Shown piece after piece: positions 11,817 to 20,929 of a DNA stretch of 64,000 nucleotides; position 1 is the first letter of the stretch; every line of letters begins with the position of its first letter. The position numbers were made by a program, and so were the translations under genes. Location of the stretch: NCBI GenBank assembly GCA_001692895.1, contig KV748185.1:2507975-2571974 (forward strand). The letters run 5' to 3'. Origin of the DNA: Cenococcum geophilum 1.58. Taxonomy: Eukaryota; Ascomycota; Dothideomycetes; Gloniales; Gloniaceae. Under the pieces are notes generated by a model. It worked only from the letters and a program-made list of their open reading frames with translations. It was not told the DNA's origin and ran no database searches.

Positions 11817-12811
11817 ATAAATACACGCTTTACCACTAGTTTACTATAATAGATTAGCTTTTTAGATGTCTATTTAATATAAAGGAAGATTTTAAAGAAC
11901 TATAAGAGAAATACGGCAGCAGTAAGAAATATACCTACTTAGAAGCTTCGGCTTTTGCTTTATAGGAGAAGTATAAGCAGTACTATAAGTACGTGGGTAA
12001 GAGCGCTGCCTACTACGCTATACAAGTTCTTCTTCCGGACAAGAAATGGGCATAGTTTAAGTAACAATTTAAGGGCAATAAAAAGAAGAAGTATTGGCTT
12101 TATGGCGACCCTAAGGATCCTAAAGATCTTAGTATATAAGGCCTTATAGAGGAGCTCTAGTAGGAGGAATATAAAGGCAAATATACTACTACGGCCGCTT
12201 AGCAGTTATCTACTATGGAGTATATACCTGGCAAGACTTTTGGCGGGCTATATTCGTATAAAAAAATTAAATCTACACCCCTTATAAAAGCTAACGCCTA
12301 CTAAAGCTATATACGAGCAGAACTGGAACCTAATTCGAATTCTCTAGCTTATTAGAATTCGCTATATTTCTTACAGCCAAAGCTTACCCAATTCGCTCTT
12401 AATATGCTAGCTATACTACTTATAAGCGCTAAATATAAGAGAGTATTTAGCTTTACAAAATACCTTATTACTAACTCTTACAATCGCCTTAAAGCTAATA
12501 TTATTAAAGTAAACGAGTGCTTAAAGTCCTAGTATGGGCGCCTAAAGCCTAAGGCCTTTCAGCAAGGCGTTAATCCTAACGTTAACAATTTATATAAGGA
12601 AGAAGCTGCTACCAAAGCTGCCGCTAAAGCTACCGCTAAGAAAGATTCTAATATAACAGGTAATGCAGATAAGGAAAAAGATAAGGAAGATAAGAAAAAG
12701 GATAAGGAACAGGATAAGCAGAAAGGGGAGCTTAATAAGAGCGATTGCGACAATAACGACAATAAGAGCGATAAGGGAGATGCTATCGAATATATAGTTA
12801 TTAACGATTAA
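11817..12811 (+). pseudogene. hAT transposase, C-terminal region with dimerisation domain
   Basis: The best-preserved part of the transposase. A block around 12040-12120 reads as the lysine/tryptophan-rich pre-dimerisation segment. At about 12390-12560 it reads TQFALNMLAI, then SAKYKRVFSFTKYLITNSYN and NECLK, the hAT C-terminal dimerisation signature (SAE.ERVFS....IT..RN.L). A lysine/aspartate-rich tail (12600-12800) precedes the TAA near 12809. Glu-to-Lys and Cys-to-Tyr changes in the signature fit G:C-to-A:T damage. The product would be a nuclear transposase, but this copy is a pseudogene. Confidence 0.85.
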
Positions 12812-12941
12812 TTCGACTCAACACTATGCCAAGACTCACGATATTTCTAATCTTATTTGGTTTATCTGGTTTAACCAGTTGGGTAACCAGTTAGGGCCTT
12901 CAAATGGGCTATTGGTTGGTTACGGGGGCAAAATTTGTAAC

Positions 12942-12964
12942 CAACCAGACCAATTACATCACTG
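12942..12964 (-). repeat. Right terminal inverted repeat of the hAT element
   Basis: This is the inverted partner of 850-872, ending in CATCACTG and followed by the CTTCGGTG duplication at 12965-12972. Subterminal GGTTGGTTACG and TAACCAACC words lie just inside, as at the left end. Confidence 0.9.
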
Positions 12965-13420
12965 CTTCGGTGGTGGTTTTTAAGCACATCGATTTGGCTG
13001 AACGTTATATTGAGTCGGTTGAACAAGGTCTATATCATTGGAAGTACGATTAGAATTGTTCAGAGTAATTAGCTATACGCTTTTTTTATATTCTGGTGTT
13101 CAAGCCCGGACCAGATTCTGCTAGGACACCGGCGGGTTAAGGGGTAGAATAAAATACGCATCCTGGCAAGGACAGGGAAACGCTTGACGCAAGGAGGACC
13201 AATTACTAGTGCTATTTTATTAATACATTACATACGAACGATGCTGCGATAGCGCTGCAAAGGATCCAATGAACCTATACAATAGTCACATTTTCAACCA
13301 CACCCCTTCGGCGTCCCGCTACAAGATACCCTGCACAACTTTGCAAACAGCATCCTTGATTTCCACGCTAGTGTCCCTCCAGATTTGCATTCCGATCTAG
13401 TCCGCCTTCCAAGCATCCAT
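12965..13420. other. Host DNA between the hAT element and the cupredoxin gene
   Basis: It starts with the CTTCGGTG target duplicate. No gene is seen. It contains the presumed 3' untranslated region and downstream flank of the minus-strand cupredoxin gene, including an AATAAA-type hexamer on the minus strand near 13216-13221, about 200 bases beyond the stop codon and a possible polyadenylation signal. Confidence 0.5.
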
Positions 13421-14160
13421 TCACATAAACAAGAGATAGGCAACGAAATCGAATGCCGCAAAGAGATTCAAGAACTGCCCCTTGTTCAGGCTAGACGCTG
13501 CACCGGTGCTAGTTGCAGAAGCTGCGCTAGCCGATGCGCTGCCCGTTGGGGCTCCTGACGCAGTTGTGGCCGCACTCGCAGCAGATGCAGAGGCAGAGGG
13601 AGTTGCTGACGCAGATCCCGACGCGCTCGAGCTGGAACCGCCGCCGTTGACGAAAACACCGCCGCCGACATTGTTAGGAGTGGTACTCTTCTCTGTTTCC
13701 GCAGACGCGGCAGAATATGCTTCCAGTGTGTTCCCAGAGGACCTGCAATCGCATATTAGTGGACATTGTGTTGAACATTACGGAGACGGTGATAAAATAC
13801 GTACGGCGGGTTTATGACACCAACCATTCCACTCTGGCAATGGCTGACCTGGGAGCAGTAGAACCAGATAGGATTGGTGTCATTGACGGTGACGACGAAG
13901 GTGGTCTCAGACTCGCCGCTTTTGGAGTTGAGGTAGCCAGAGTAGAACCCGTTTGTCAGAGGAGCGCATGGAGAATCGAATGAGCCCTCTACCACAGAGT
14001 GCTCGCCAGGATAAAAGTGAAAGACAATAGTGTCGTCCTTAGCTGCAGTGGTCGAATTCGGGGAGAAGGACAGGCCATCCTCACCAACATCGATGTCAAT
14101 CGTTGCGGCAGAAGCGCAGGAGAGAAGAGCGGCAGTGAGCGGGAGGAGTTGGACGCGCAT
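13421..14160 (-). CDS. Secreted GPI-anchored cupredoxin-domain protein, two exons, 225 aa
   Basis: Exon 1 is 14160-13805 and exon 2 is 13742-13421; joined they give 225 codons with no internal stop. Residues 1-18 (MRVQLLPLTAALLSCASA) form a signal peptide. Residues about 19-119 form a cupredoxin fold with all four type-1 copper ligands visible: His54 (GEHSV), Cys102 (WFYCSQ), His107 (SHC) and Met112 (SGM). Cys65 and Cys108 could form a disulphide. Asn35 and Asn93 are in N-glycosylation sequons. Residues 150-200 are Ser/Ala/Gly/Thr-rich, a likely O-glycosylated stalk, and the end (LNLFAAFDFVAYLLFM) is a GPI-attachment hydrophobic tail. Such proteins are common at ascomycete cell surfaces; copper or electron-transfer roles are plausible but unproven. 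The ATG at 14160 is preferred over upstream in-frame ATGs because it starts directly at the signal peptide. It lies in non-RIPed DNA beside the hAT insertion. Confidence 0.92.
13743..13804 (-). other. Spliceosomal intron of the cupredoxin gene
   Basis: 62 nt on the minus strand, beginning GTACGT and ending GCAG, with CACTAAT shortly upstream of the acceptor as a branch-site candidate. It splits a proline codon (CC/G). Reading through it would lead to a stop and lose the Ser/Ala-rich stalk and GPI signal; splicing restores a single frame. Length and signals fit filamentous ascomycete introns. Confidence 0.9.
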
Positions 14161-14783
14161 TTTTGGGTGTAGAAAGGGGTATTGAGATTTCAATTGAAGT
14201 TTGAGTGTAAATTTGGGGTCCAAAATCAGATGAAGAACAAGACGTAGCAGACACTTCATAGAATATTAAGAGTGCAAGACAAGCTTTACCAAGGGGGCTA
14301 TGCAAAGTGCCAAGCAAATATTTTAAATGAAATGATGCAGAAACACGAAGCGGCTCATCTTACCTGGGCTGACTTCTACGTGTTTCATTGGCTTATTGAT
14401 TATTGCACTGAAGGCTTGGTGATGAGCTTCGTAGATGTGCCCATGCCCAGCCGTCCTGAGGACCGTGCTGGACGGCTAATCCCATAAGTGGCGTGAGGCG
14501 ATCGGTCAAAACAGGAAGTAAGCTCTGATTTATGTACTTCTAAGCTCGGGTAAAACTCCGGGAAATCGTAGCCATGTTTGGCCCAGCCAAGAACAAAGAG
14601 TCTTATTAAGGCTTATACACACGTTGACATGCTTTATTTGGAGCTTAGCTCTTGCCAGAGACTTTTCATAAACAGGATTTGCGGCTTTCCTTGCGTCAAT
14701 GCGACAATAAACAGGCCAACAATCAAAATACCTTGGCGGAGGAAATAAGCTTTTCCGTAGAGTGTCTGTTCCCCACGAAAGTA
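14161..14783. other. 5' flank of the cupredoxin gene, no second gene recognised
   Basis: Non-RIPed host DNA. It should contain the promoter of the minus-strand cupredoxin gene; no clear TATA box or operator was identified. A 71-codon plus-strand frame at 14272-14487 has no recognisable domain and is not called as a gene. Confidence 0.4.
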
Positions 14784-15315
14784 AGGGAACGTTCGATTGC
14801 GACTTCAGATTGAATCCGGAGGCTCCAGAATATATCCGATCTGAAGCTTAATGCTTTATATACACGCCCAATCGACGACTCCTTATAATATAGTGTCTCT
14901 GCCTATCTCGATCGCGATGTTGCTGTAGTCGCAACTGTACGTATTTTATAACGGTCTTGTTCTAACTTTGAAAATCGCGATAATACTCCATCTACGGGAG
15001 GTAGGGGGAGATATAGAAAACGTTAACTAGGTAGAGGGCGTTAATTAAGGAACAGTAGGAGTAGGAGACTCTATTACGACACTATAACAAAAAAGGCGCG
15101 ATAGAGGCCCAATAGGAGAGGTATTTATTTAATCGCTCACCAAAATTAATCACGCATCATGTAAAGTTAAATTCTAAGCCTTACCGAACGATCAACTCAA
15201 TTTCAGATTCAACCGAGCCTCAGCAGTAGACGCCACTAATTATCAACTAGATGCTAAAAGGTGCACACATCAAGGAGTTTCTGATCTGAAGTCAATTTGC
15301 AACCGAACGTTCCCT
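14784..15315. mobile_element. 532-bp TA-flanked inverted-repeat element (MITE-like, Tc1/mariner type)
   Basis: The left end 14784-14810 (AGGGAACGTTCGATTGC then GACTTCAGAT) is matched in reverse complement by 15283-15315 (AGGGAACGTTCGGTTGC, a 6-base insertion, GACTTCAGAT). TA lies immediately outside both ends (14782-14783 and 15316-15317), as for Tc1/mariner insertion. The centre (about 14870-15130) is richer in TpA than the ends, but no transposase could be read. It is best seen as a non-autonomous or internally deleted element. The superfamily call rests only on the TA flank and TIR form. Confidence 0.6.
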
Positions 15316-15317
15316 TA

Positions 15318-16107
15318 AACCTTTGGTGCTGGGAAAGTTGGGTATATAGGACTAAGAACGGACGTGACGCCTTAACAACTCATGAATAATATATTTCTGG
15401 TGAAACAGCAAATTCTCAGTGCTGCTCTAATAAGTTAGTAACTGGTTGAAAACCCAAAATCGAATTCCGCTATACTACATCATAAGAGCAGAAGTTGATT
15501 CATTGGGAAATAAAGTGGATCTCAGTGCGGAGATTAGCTTTATAACAAAAGTGCATCCTATCCAAATCAAGCAGCAAAAGCCTATTCAATTAGAGCTATG
15601 AGAGGCAAGGTGGGATTTTGGTTTTCATACGCATTTCAAAAGGTCTCATAGCTGAACAAGAAGTAGGAGAAGAGCTCTTGCAGCTGGCTGCTTCAGAATT
15701 TCTTGGGACATATTATCTAGGTTGTTAACGAGTGTTATTAAAGGAGTTCTTCATTTCAAAAGGAATGTCCAAATTTCTGAAAGTTTACACGCATCTGCAA
15801 CTCCCGTTCCTCCCAAATATAACAGCCAACCAGTCAAACCCTTGCTGAGAACCTGAATGCCAAACTGTTGACCGGACGATTGAGGATGGGAACTCTGTCT
15901 TATTAAGAGGCTCTAGAGCCTCATTACATACACGAGGTAGGTGGCGCGAGGCTGACGACGAGGCTGACGACGAGGATCGTGATCGCCACTCGGTCGACAC
16001 GAACCTCCATACCTGGAGTCAAAGAGAATCAATCCTATGTTAATTGAGTACATAGTAGTGCTTCGGGAAGTTCAGACCGCATCGATTGTGGATAGTTTAT
16101 CATGTCT
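15318..16107. other. Host DNA, no gene recognised
   Basis: Balanced composition without RIP signature. It holds short open frames such as 15785-16000 (-, 71 codons), with Ser/Arg-rich simple sequence from a GACGACGAGGCT duplication near 15950. No domain or splice pattern was recognised. Confidence 0.4.
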
Positions 16108-16299
16108 TCAAGATTCTCGACTCTCAGTCACTAGGAGTGGTTGTGTCCATGGGACGCCATTGATCTCCTCTATGGCCTTACGGTTATCGAGGAACCACGA
16201 GAAAAGAGGGCAAGGAAGATCCCGCTCAAGGAGGACTTCTATACGCTGCTGTTCCTGTAATGGAGGCACTCGAACCGAAAACTCAACCGACGTTGTCAT
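16108..16299 (-). CDS. Small hypothetical ORF (63 aa), doubtful
   Basis: The minus strand has ATG at 16299 and TGA at 16108-16110. The translation (MTTSVEFSVRVPPLQEQQRI...) has a balanced amphipathic composition more protein-like than its surroundings. The frame stays open upstream of the ATG to about 16390, through KEFSKWLIAKKQRG and a duplicated CACCCCCCG tract, so it may be the tail of a longer exon or a gene relic. No family was recognised. The complementary strand is also open (16037-16354). Confidence 0.25.
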   Translation of the reverse strand: MTTSVEFSVRVPPLQEQQRIEVLLERDLPCPLFSWFLDNRKAIEEINGVPWTQPLLVTESRES

Positions 16300-16357
16300 C
16301 TTCGAACCCCTCTGCTTCTTCGCAATAAGCCATTTTGAAAATTCTTTGAAGTAGGAC

Positions 16358-16391
16358 GGGGGGTGTTCAGTGACGGGGGGTGTTCAGTGAA
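16358..16391. repeat. Tandem duplication of a 17-bp G-rich word
   Basis: CGGGGGGTGTTCAGTGA occurs twice in a row. It is a local duplication without a partner elsewhere that was noticed, and could be replication slippage. Confidence 0.6.
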
Positions 16392-16589
16392 GCAATCGTA
16401 GCATTCAAGTTTCATATCGACTTTGACGAGCAGCAAGGGTAAAGCGTTACAAAGATTAGAAAGAGTTGGATAGATTGTCGGTCTCGAGTACTCAGTGATT
16501 GCATTAGACTGGACTGGACTAGATTTAAGCTCAAATCCAGTCTATCCAATTCTTTTAGAATTTGGCTCCTGGAGCTCTAAGGGTATCTA

Positions 16590-16982
16590 GTACAAATATA
16601 TACTATAAATAATAAGTCTTGGCACGATTTTGGTGTTAATATTAAGACGGGTAGGTAAGCGGATATACTAAATCTAATGCAAAAATAGCCTATATTATAT
16701 CTAGTATAAGTAGAGATCTACTATATATATTATAAGCTAGGTAGATATTAAATAGAAATAACGCTAGAAGGCGGTAAAAGTATAGAAAGCAACTATATAG
16801 AGTACCCTATAGTTAATACTAACTCTTACCCTATATAAAGGATAGTTAAAGGTAGAATCTATAGCTGCCTTCTTATTAAAAATAAAGGCCTTAAAACTAA
16901 ATATATAGCTAGTAAGTATTTATCCTTAATTCTATACTATATTATATATATAAATAGCCTATATAGTCTATACGCTACATAA
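16590..16982. other. RIPed AT-rich DNA, start of the large repeat block
   Basis: Base use switches abruptly near 16590 to TpA-rich sequence (TATA, CTATATAG words). No coding family could be identified. It ends with the CATAA target duplicate of the small LTR element; the same host sequence resumes at 19142. Confidence 0.5.
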
Positions 16983-17230
16983 TGTCACGGGACTCACACG
17001 TTCTTACGTCCCTGCGCGTTTTAACATTCTTAACCCGTGCTTACGTTCGTCCTGAGACACCTACGCACGTTCCCTATAACCCCTATTTATACCCAACCTG
17101 GTATACAAAGAATCTTCTTCTTTATCTAAATGTCTTTGTATTAACCACGCATAGTTACGCGTACGTAGCCTTCTTTAATTACTACCCTGTTTAGTATATT
17201 ATATTCCAGCTCGTACCTACTTCCGTAATA
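16983..17230 (+). repeat. Small LTR element copy 1, 5' LTR
   Basis: It starts TGTCACGGGACTCACACG and ends CTTCCGTAATA (RIPed from GTAACA in the partner). It contains TATTTATACCC, a possible TATA box, near 17090. Confidence 0.88.
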
Positions 17231-17639
17231 CTATATTTAAATCCCTTTTCTATACCTAGCGGGCCTATAGGCTACTAGTCGCGGAGTATACCTTTCTATG
17301 CCTACGGGGTAGATATAGGAGCTACTAGCTATGGGTAGATTAGGACGCTAGGGTTCTAAACTAGTACAACAAGTCTCCGCGCTAATTTGCATACGGACCC
17401 AACAATAAGACACCACGCCGATATACCTATGGAATCACGACCTACCGACAAGATACCGCGCCGATACGCCTGTAACCTTAATGGCTTACATCCTACTACT
17501 ACCGCTTACAAACAGGCACGTTACTGCCCCTCAGTTTAACCTAATGGCTCGCATCCTACTGCTACACGAACACAAACACGAACACGGAAGCTGGTATCTT
17601 ACTACTGTCCTACCGACCTGCACGCACTGCCCTACGTAC

Positions 17640-18440
17640 CGACAAGACCTTGCGCCGCTACGCCTGCGAAACGACCCCGATAACCCGTCGTGCCAATAAG
17701 CCTACGACCTGACCCGAACACGACTAGGTAGAGCTTTGCTCCCTAGACCCCCGAACCCTGTCGCTTGCATCGTACTGCTACCCAAACACGACTAGGTAGA
17801 GCCTTGCTCCCTAGACCCCCAAACCTGTCGCTGGCATCGTACTGCTACCTACCCGAACCAACAAGCCTCGTGCCGATATGCCTACGAGACGACCCGTCGC
17901 TGGCATCGTACTGCTGCCGCATGAACCGACAAGCCTCGCGCCGATATGCCTACGAGACGACCCGTCGCTGGTACCGTACTACCACCGTCCGAACCTGCCG
18001 CCGAAGCTCTCTGCATCTGATACCCGAATTGTCCTAAGCCGCGCCCGAACCTGTCGCTAGCATCGTACTGCCGCCGCCGAAGCTATTCGCATCCGATACC
18101 CAGACTGTCTAAGCCGCCCGTCGCTGCATCGTACTGCTACCCGAACCGACAAGCCTCGTGCCAATACGCCTACGAGCCGAACACGACTAGGTAGAGCCTC
18201 GTACTGCTACCCGAATCTGATAAGATCCCGTGCCGATATGCCTACGAGACGACCCTATCGCTGGCACCGTACTGCTACCACATGAACTGATAAGCTCCGT
18301 GCCGATTCGCCAACGGAACCCGAACACGTCGCTAGCACCGTACTGCTACCCGAATCTGATAAGATCCCGTGCCGATATGCCTACGGAACCCGAACCTGAC
18401 GCTAGCACCGTACTGCTACCGACAAGAACCTGCCTACGAT
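17640..18440 (+). repeat. ~68-bp tandem repeats inside the small LTR element
   Basis: Repeated units carry the words TCGCTGGCATCGTACTGCTAC, ACCGACAAGCCTCG and GCCGATATGCCTACGAGACG, spaced about 66-70 bp. They are CpG-rich and far less TpA-rich than surrounding DNA. Open frames across them (for example 17765-18037) occur in several frames and both strands and look like by-products of a repeat without stops, not genes. Confidence 0.8.
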
Positions 18441-18891
18441 ACGAATACTGCACCGCATCAATAAGAACCTACTAAGAATATACCTTACCACGACCACGAA
18501 CACCGTACTATACTGCCGTTTAGGCCGATAAATACTGCCTAAAACGCCCATTTTAGACCAAAAATTGGGGTAATTTTTTAGGGGGACCTGGAGTATAGGA
18601 AGGGAAGGCCGTAGAGCTGCTAGAAGCGAGAAAGGGATTATACAAGCTTTAGCAATGCGTCTCTAAGCGGCAAGGATAGGAGTGTAGCTGGCGATAGAAG
18701 CTAGGCTATACTTTAGGCCTAACAAGTTAGTGGCCTAATAATTAAACATAGAAGGACCGAACTAGAGGAGCCTATATAACGGAGGACGTAGAAGGGCGGA
18801 GAAGGGCTAATGAATTTTTTTCCCCTTAGGGGTTTTTTTTTTCTGTATATATAATACGCCTCGCAGGAGCTCGGAAGTAAGGGGGGGGTAC

Positions 18892-19136
18892 TATCACGGG
18901 ACTCACACGTTCTCACGTCTCTGCGCGTTTTGACGTTCTTGACCTATGCTTACGTTCGTCCTAAGACACCTACGCACGTTCCCTACAACCCCTATTTATA
19001 CCCGACCTAGCATATAAAGAATCTTCTTCATCTAAATGTCTTTATATTAACCACGCATAGTTACGCGTACGTAGCCTTCTTTAATTACTACCCTGTTTAG
19101 TACATTATATTCCAGCTCGTGCCCACTTCCGTAACA
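18892..19136 (+). repeat. Small LTR element copy 1, 3' LTR
   Basis: It starts TATCACGGGACTCACACG (first TG mutated to TA) and ends CTTCCGTAACA, directly followed by the CATAA duplicate. The polypurine tract lies immediately upstream at about 18876-18891. Confidence 0.88.
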
Positions 19137-19141
19137 CATAA

Positions 19142-19333
19142 TACTCTTTTATAATTACTATATAGTAAGGAACTAGCTATTTACTGCGGTAGGTATAATT
19201 ACTATTGCTTAAATACTATTTATAAGTAGGGGCCTATATATAGCAGTATAATAGCTTATAGGTTAAGAAGTCCTTTAGTGGTTTTAAATAGTGTATAAGA
19301 TCTAATAGAAGGATATAGGAGGATTTACCCCCT
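19142..19333. other. Short RIPed spacer between two LTR elements
   Basis: It continues the host sequence interrupted at 16982. No feature is seen. It ends in TCTGG (19334-19338), the target duplicate of the Gypsy-II element. Confidence 0.5.
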
Positions 19334-19338
19334 TCTGG

Positions 19339-19641
19339 TGTAACGGGACTAGCCCAGTTACAGTAGGAATGTCTTGGTGAAACACTCGACAGTCGAATTC
19401 CGACGCTTTGACCGAATTCTACTAGATCAATTGAATTACCGAAGTCCGTCGAAGACCGCGTGCGCACGTGCGCACGCATTGACCACTAAGCCCCTGACTA
19501 TTTAATTATATAATTCTCTTGTTATTCCCTTCTCTTCTTTACGCAACGTCTTGTTCTTAGCGAGAGCTATATACCCTTAGATTTAGATAGAATTTATATT
19601 ATTCCTTTAAATCTTCCCTAAAGTCTCTCTACGCCCTTATA
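19339..19641 (+). repeat. Gypsy-II 5' LTR
   Basis: It starts TGTAACGGGACTAGCC and ends CGCCCTTATA. Its first bases and those of the small LTR element (TGTCACGGGACT) are nearly the same. Confidence 0.88.
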
Positions 19642-19671
19642 TTACGTTATATTAATACTAATACCCTTAAA

Positions 19672-20900
19672 ATGGCAAACGAACTTAAATCCGCTATAAT
19701 AACTATTATGGCCCTAGTTAGGGAATAAATAACTATAATATAACAGTCCTTTATAGATGCCTTGGCCTAGTAACAAACTATACTAGAAGCTTAGTATTAG
19801 TAATTAATTAAAGCAATACGTAAAGAACTCTATAACGCTAAAGTACTTGCGTTAGAGACCTTAATAGTAACACCTATAAACAAAATTAAAATAACTGTAT
19901 ATAAACCCGACCCATTAAATACAAACCCTAAACTAGTAATAGCAGCTTAACCTATACCTATAATAAACCTGGTGCCTACTATAAAATCTAAAAAGCTCCC
20001 TAACCCTCTAATGTTTAATAGAAATTAAAATAACTTACGTCCCTTTATAACTAAGCTCCGTTTTAAACTTTTAATAAACTATAACTAATACCCTATTAGA
20101 GCTAGCAAGATTAGCTATAGAATATCTTATTTAAGTAAAGACACTACACAAACTATAGACCTATTCTTCTATAATAGCACCTTTATTAATTTTAAAATCT
20201 TTATCTCTCTACTAGAATAAATATATAATAATGCCAGCCGTAAATATACAGCTATTACTAAACTTAAAAACCTATAATAACGGAATTAAGACTTTACTAG
20301 CTTCTTTTTTAAATTTTTAGGCCTTATTAGTAAACTAGATTAGAATAAAGCCGCTAGAGTTACTGCTCTCCGTTAAGCTATTTCGGATAAAATTAGAGCA
20401 CAATTAGTAGGTAGAGAACTACTAAAGAACTTACCCGAATTTGCTATAATATGTTAATAAATTAATAAGGACCTTTAATATAACAAATAGACTTATTCCC
20501 TAAAGCCAACTACACCTTATATTTAAAACTCTATGAAGCCAATATATACCCTAAAGCGCGACCCGTCTCTAAGACCTAAAAGCCATATATATAACCCTAT
20601 AGACCTTAACGCTACTTAATCCTATATACCCTTAGGAACTAATAAATAAAAAATATAAGCCGTAAATAGAGAATGTTTTAGATATAGAAAAAAGGGATAT
20701 ATTTAAAGGGATTGCCAAATTTACCCTTTTAAAAAAGTCCGCCGTAGCTCCTCTTAGTCCTTAAGTCGCACTTATTCTATAAATTATACTTAGTCGCCAC
20801 AAAGTATTTTACCTTTAGTTAATTCGGAAAATAAATCATCCTAGGACTAAGTCGCGCCTTAGGATAAGAAGTAGAAGAGTATAAGTATCTAGGCTCTTCT
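19672..20900 (+). pseudogene. Gypsy-II gag
   Basis: ATG at 19672 (MANELKSAIIT) shortly after the 5' LTR. A zinc-knuckle remnant at 20674-20715 reads CFRYRKKGYI.RDC, with the second Cys and the His now Tyr or Arg. This is the nucleocapsid end of gag. Many TAA/TAG codons interrupt the frame. Confidence 0.75.
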
Positions 20901-20929
20901 AGCGCTAATATATAATATAACTCCCTTAA

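Larger units (their letters stand above)
850..12964 (+). mobile_element. hAT-superfamily DNA transposon, RIPed and interrupted by two insertions
   Basis: The element starts TAGTGATGTCACTGG and ends with the inverted counterpart (CAGTGATGTAATTGG on the minus strand). It is flanked by an identical 8-bp duplication, CTTCGGTG, at 842-849 and 12965-12972. Eight-base duplications and short inverted ends beginning YAGTG are typical of hAT transposons. After removing the Gypsy insertion (2213-10194) and the 892-bp insertion with its 15-bp repeat, about 3.2 kb remains, a normal hAT size. The interior encodes a degenerate hAT transposase on the plus strand. Stops are mostly TAA/TAG at expected Gln/Trp codons, so the element is dead. 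Superfamily assignment is strong; the exact family is unknown. Confidence 0.9.
16983..19136 (+). mobile_element. Small non-autonomous LTR retrotransposon (TRIM/LARD-like), copy 1
   Basis: A 2154-bp element with LTRs at 16983-17230 and 18892-19136, flanked by the 5-bp duplication CATAA (16978-16982 and 19137-19141). A G-tract, AAGGGGGGGGTAC, lies just before the right LTR as polypurine tract, giving plus orientation. The ~1.66-kb interior has no gag or pol similarity. Much of it is a degenerate ~68-bp tandem repeat. A second copy with its own duplication is at 43931-46170. Without coding capacity it must have been mobilised in trans. Confidence 0.88.

Noticed and set aside
12559-12762. 67-codon Leu/Ser-rich minus-strand ORF
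   Set aside because: It is the complement of the Lys/Asp/Glu-rich tail of the hAT transposase.
13486-13671. 61-codon minus-strand ORF inside the cupredoxin second exon
   Set aside because: Out of frame with the spliced protein; the spliced frame gives a full GPI-protein architecture.
13482-13817. 111-codon plus-strand ORF opposite the cupredoxin gene
   Set aside because: It is the complement of the Ser/Ala-rich stalk exon, whose GC-rich codons leave other frames open. The spliced minus-strand gene explains the region.
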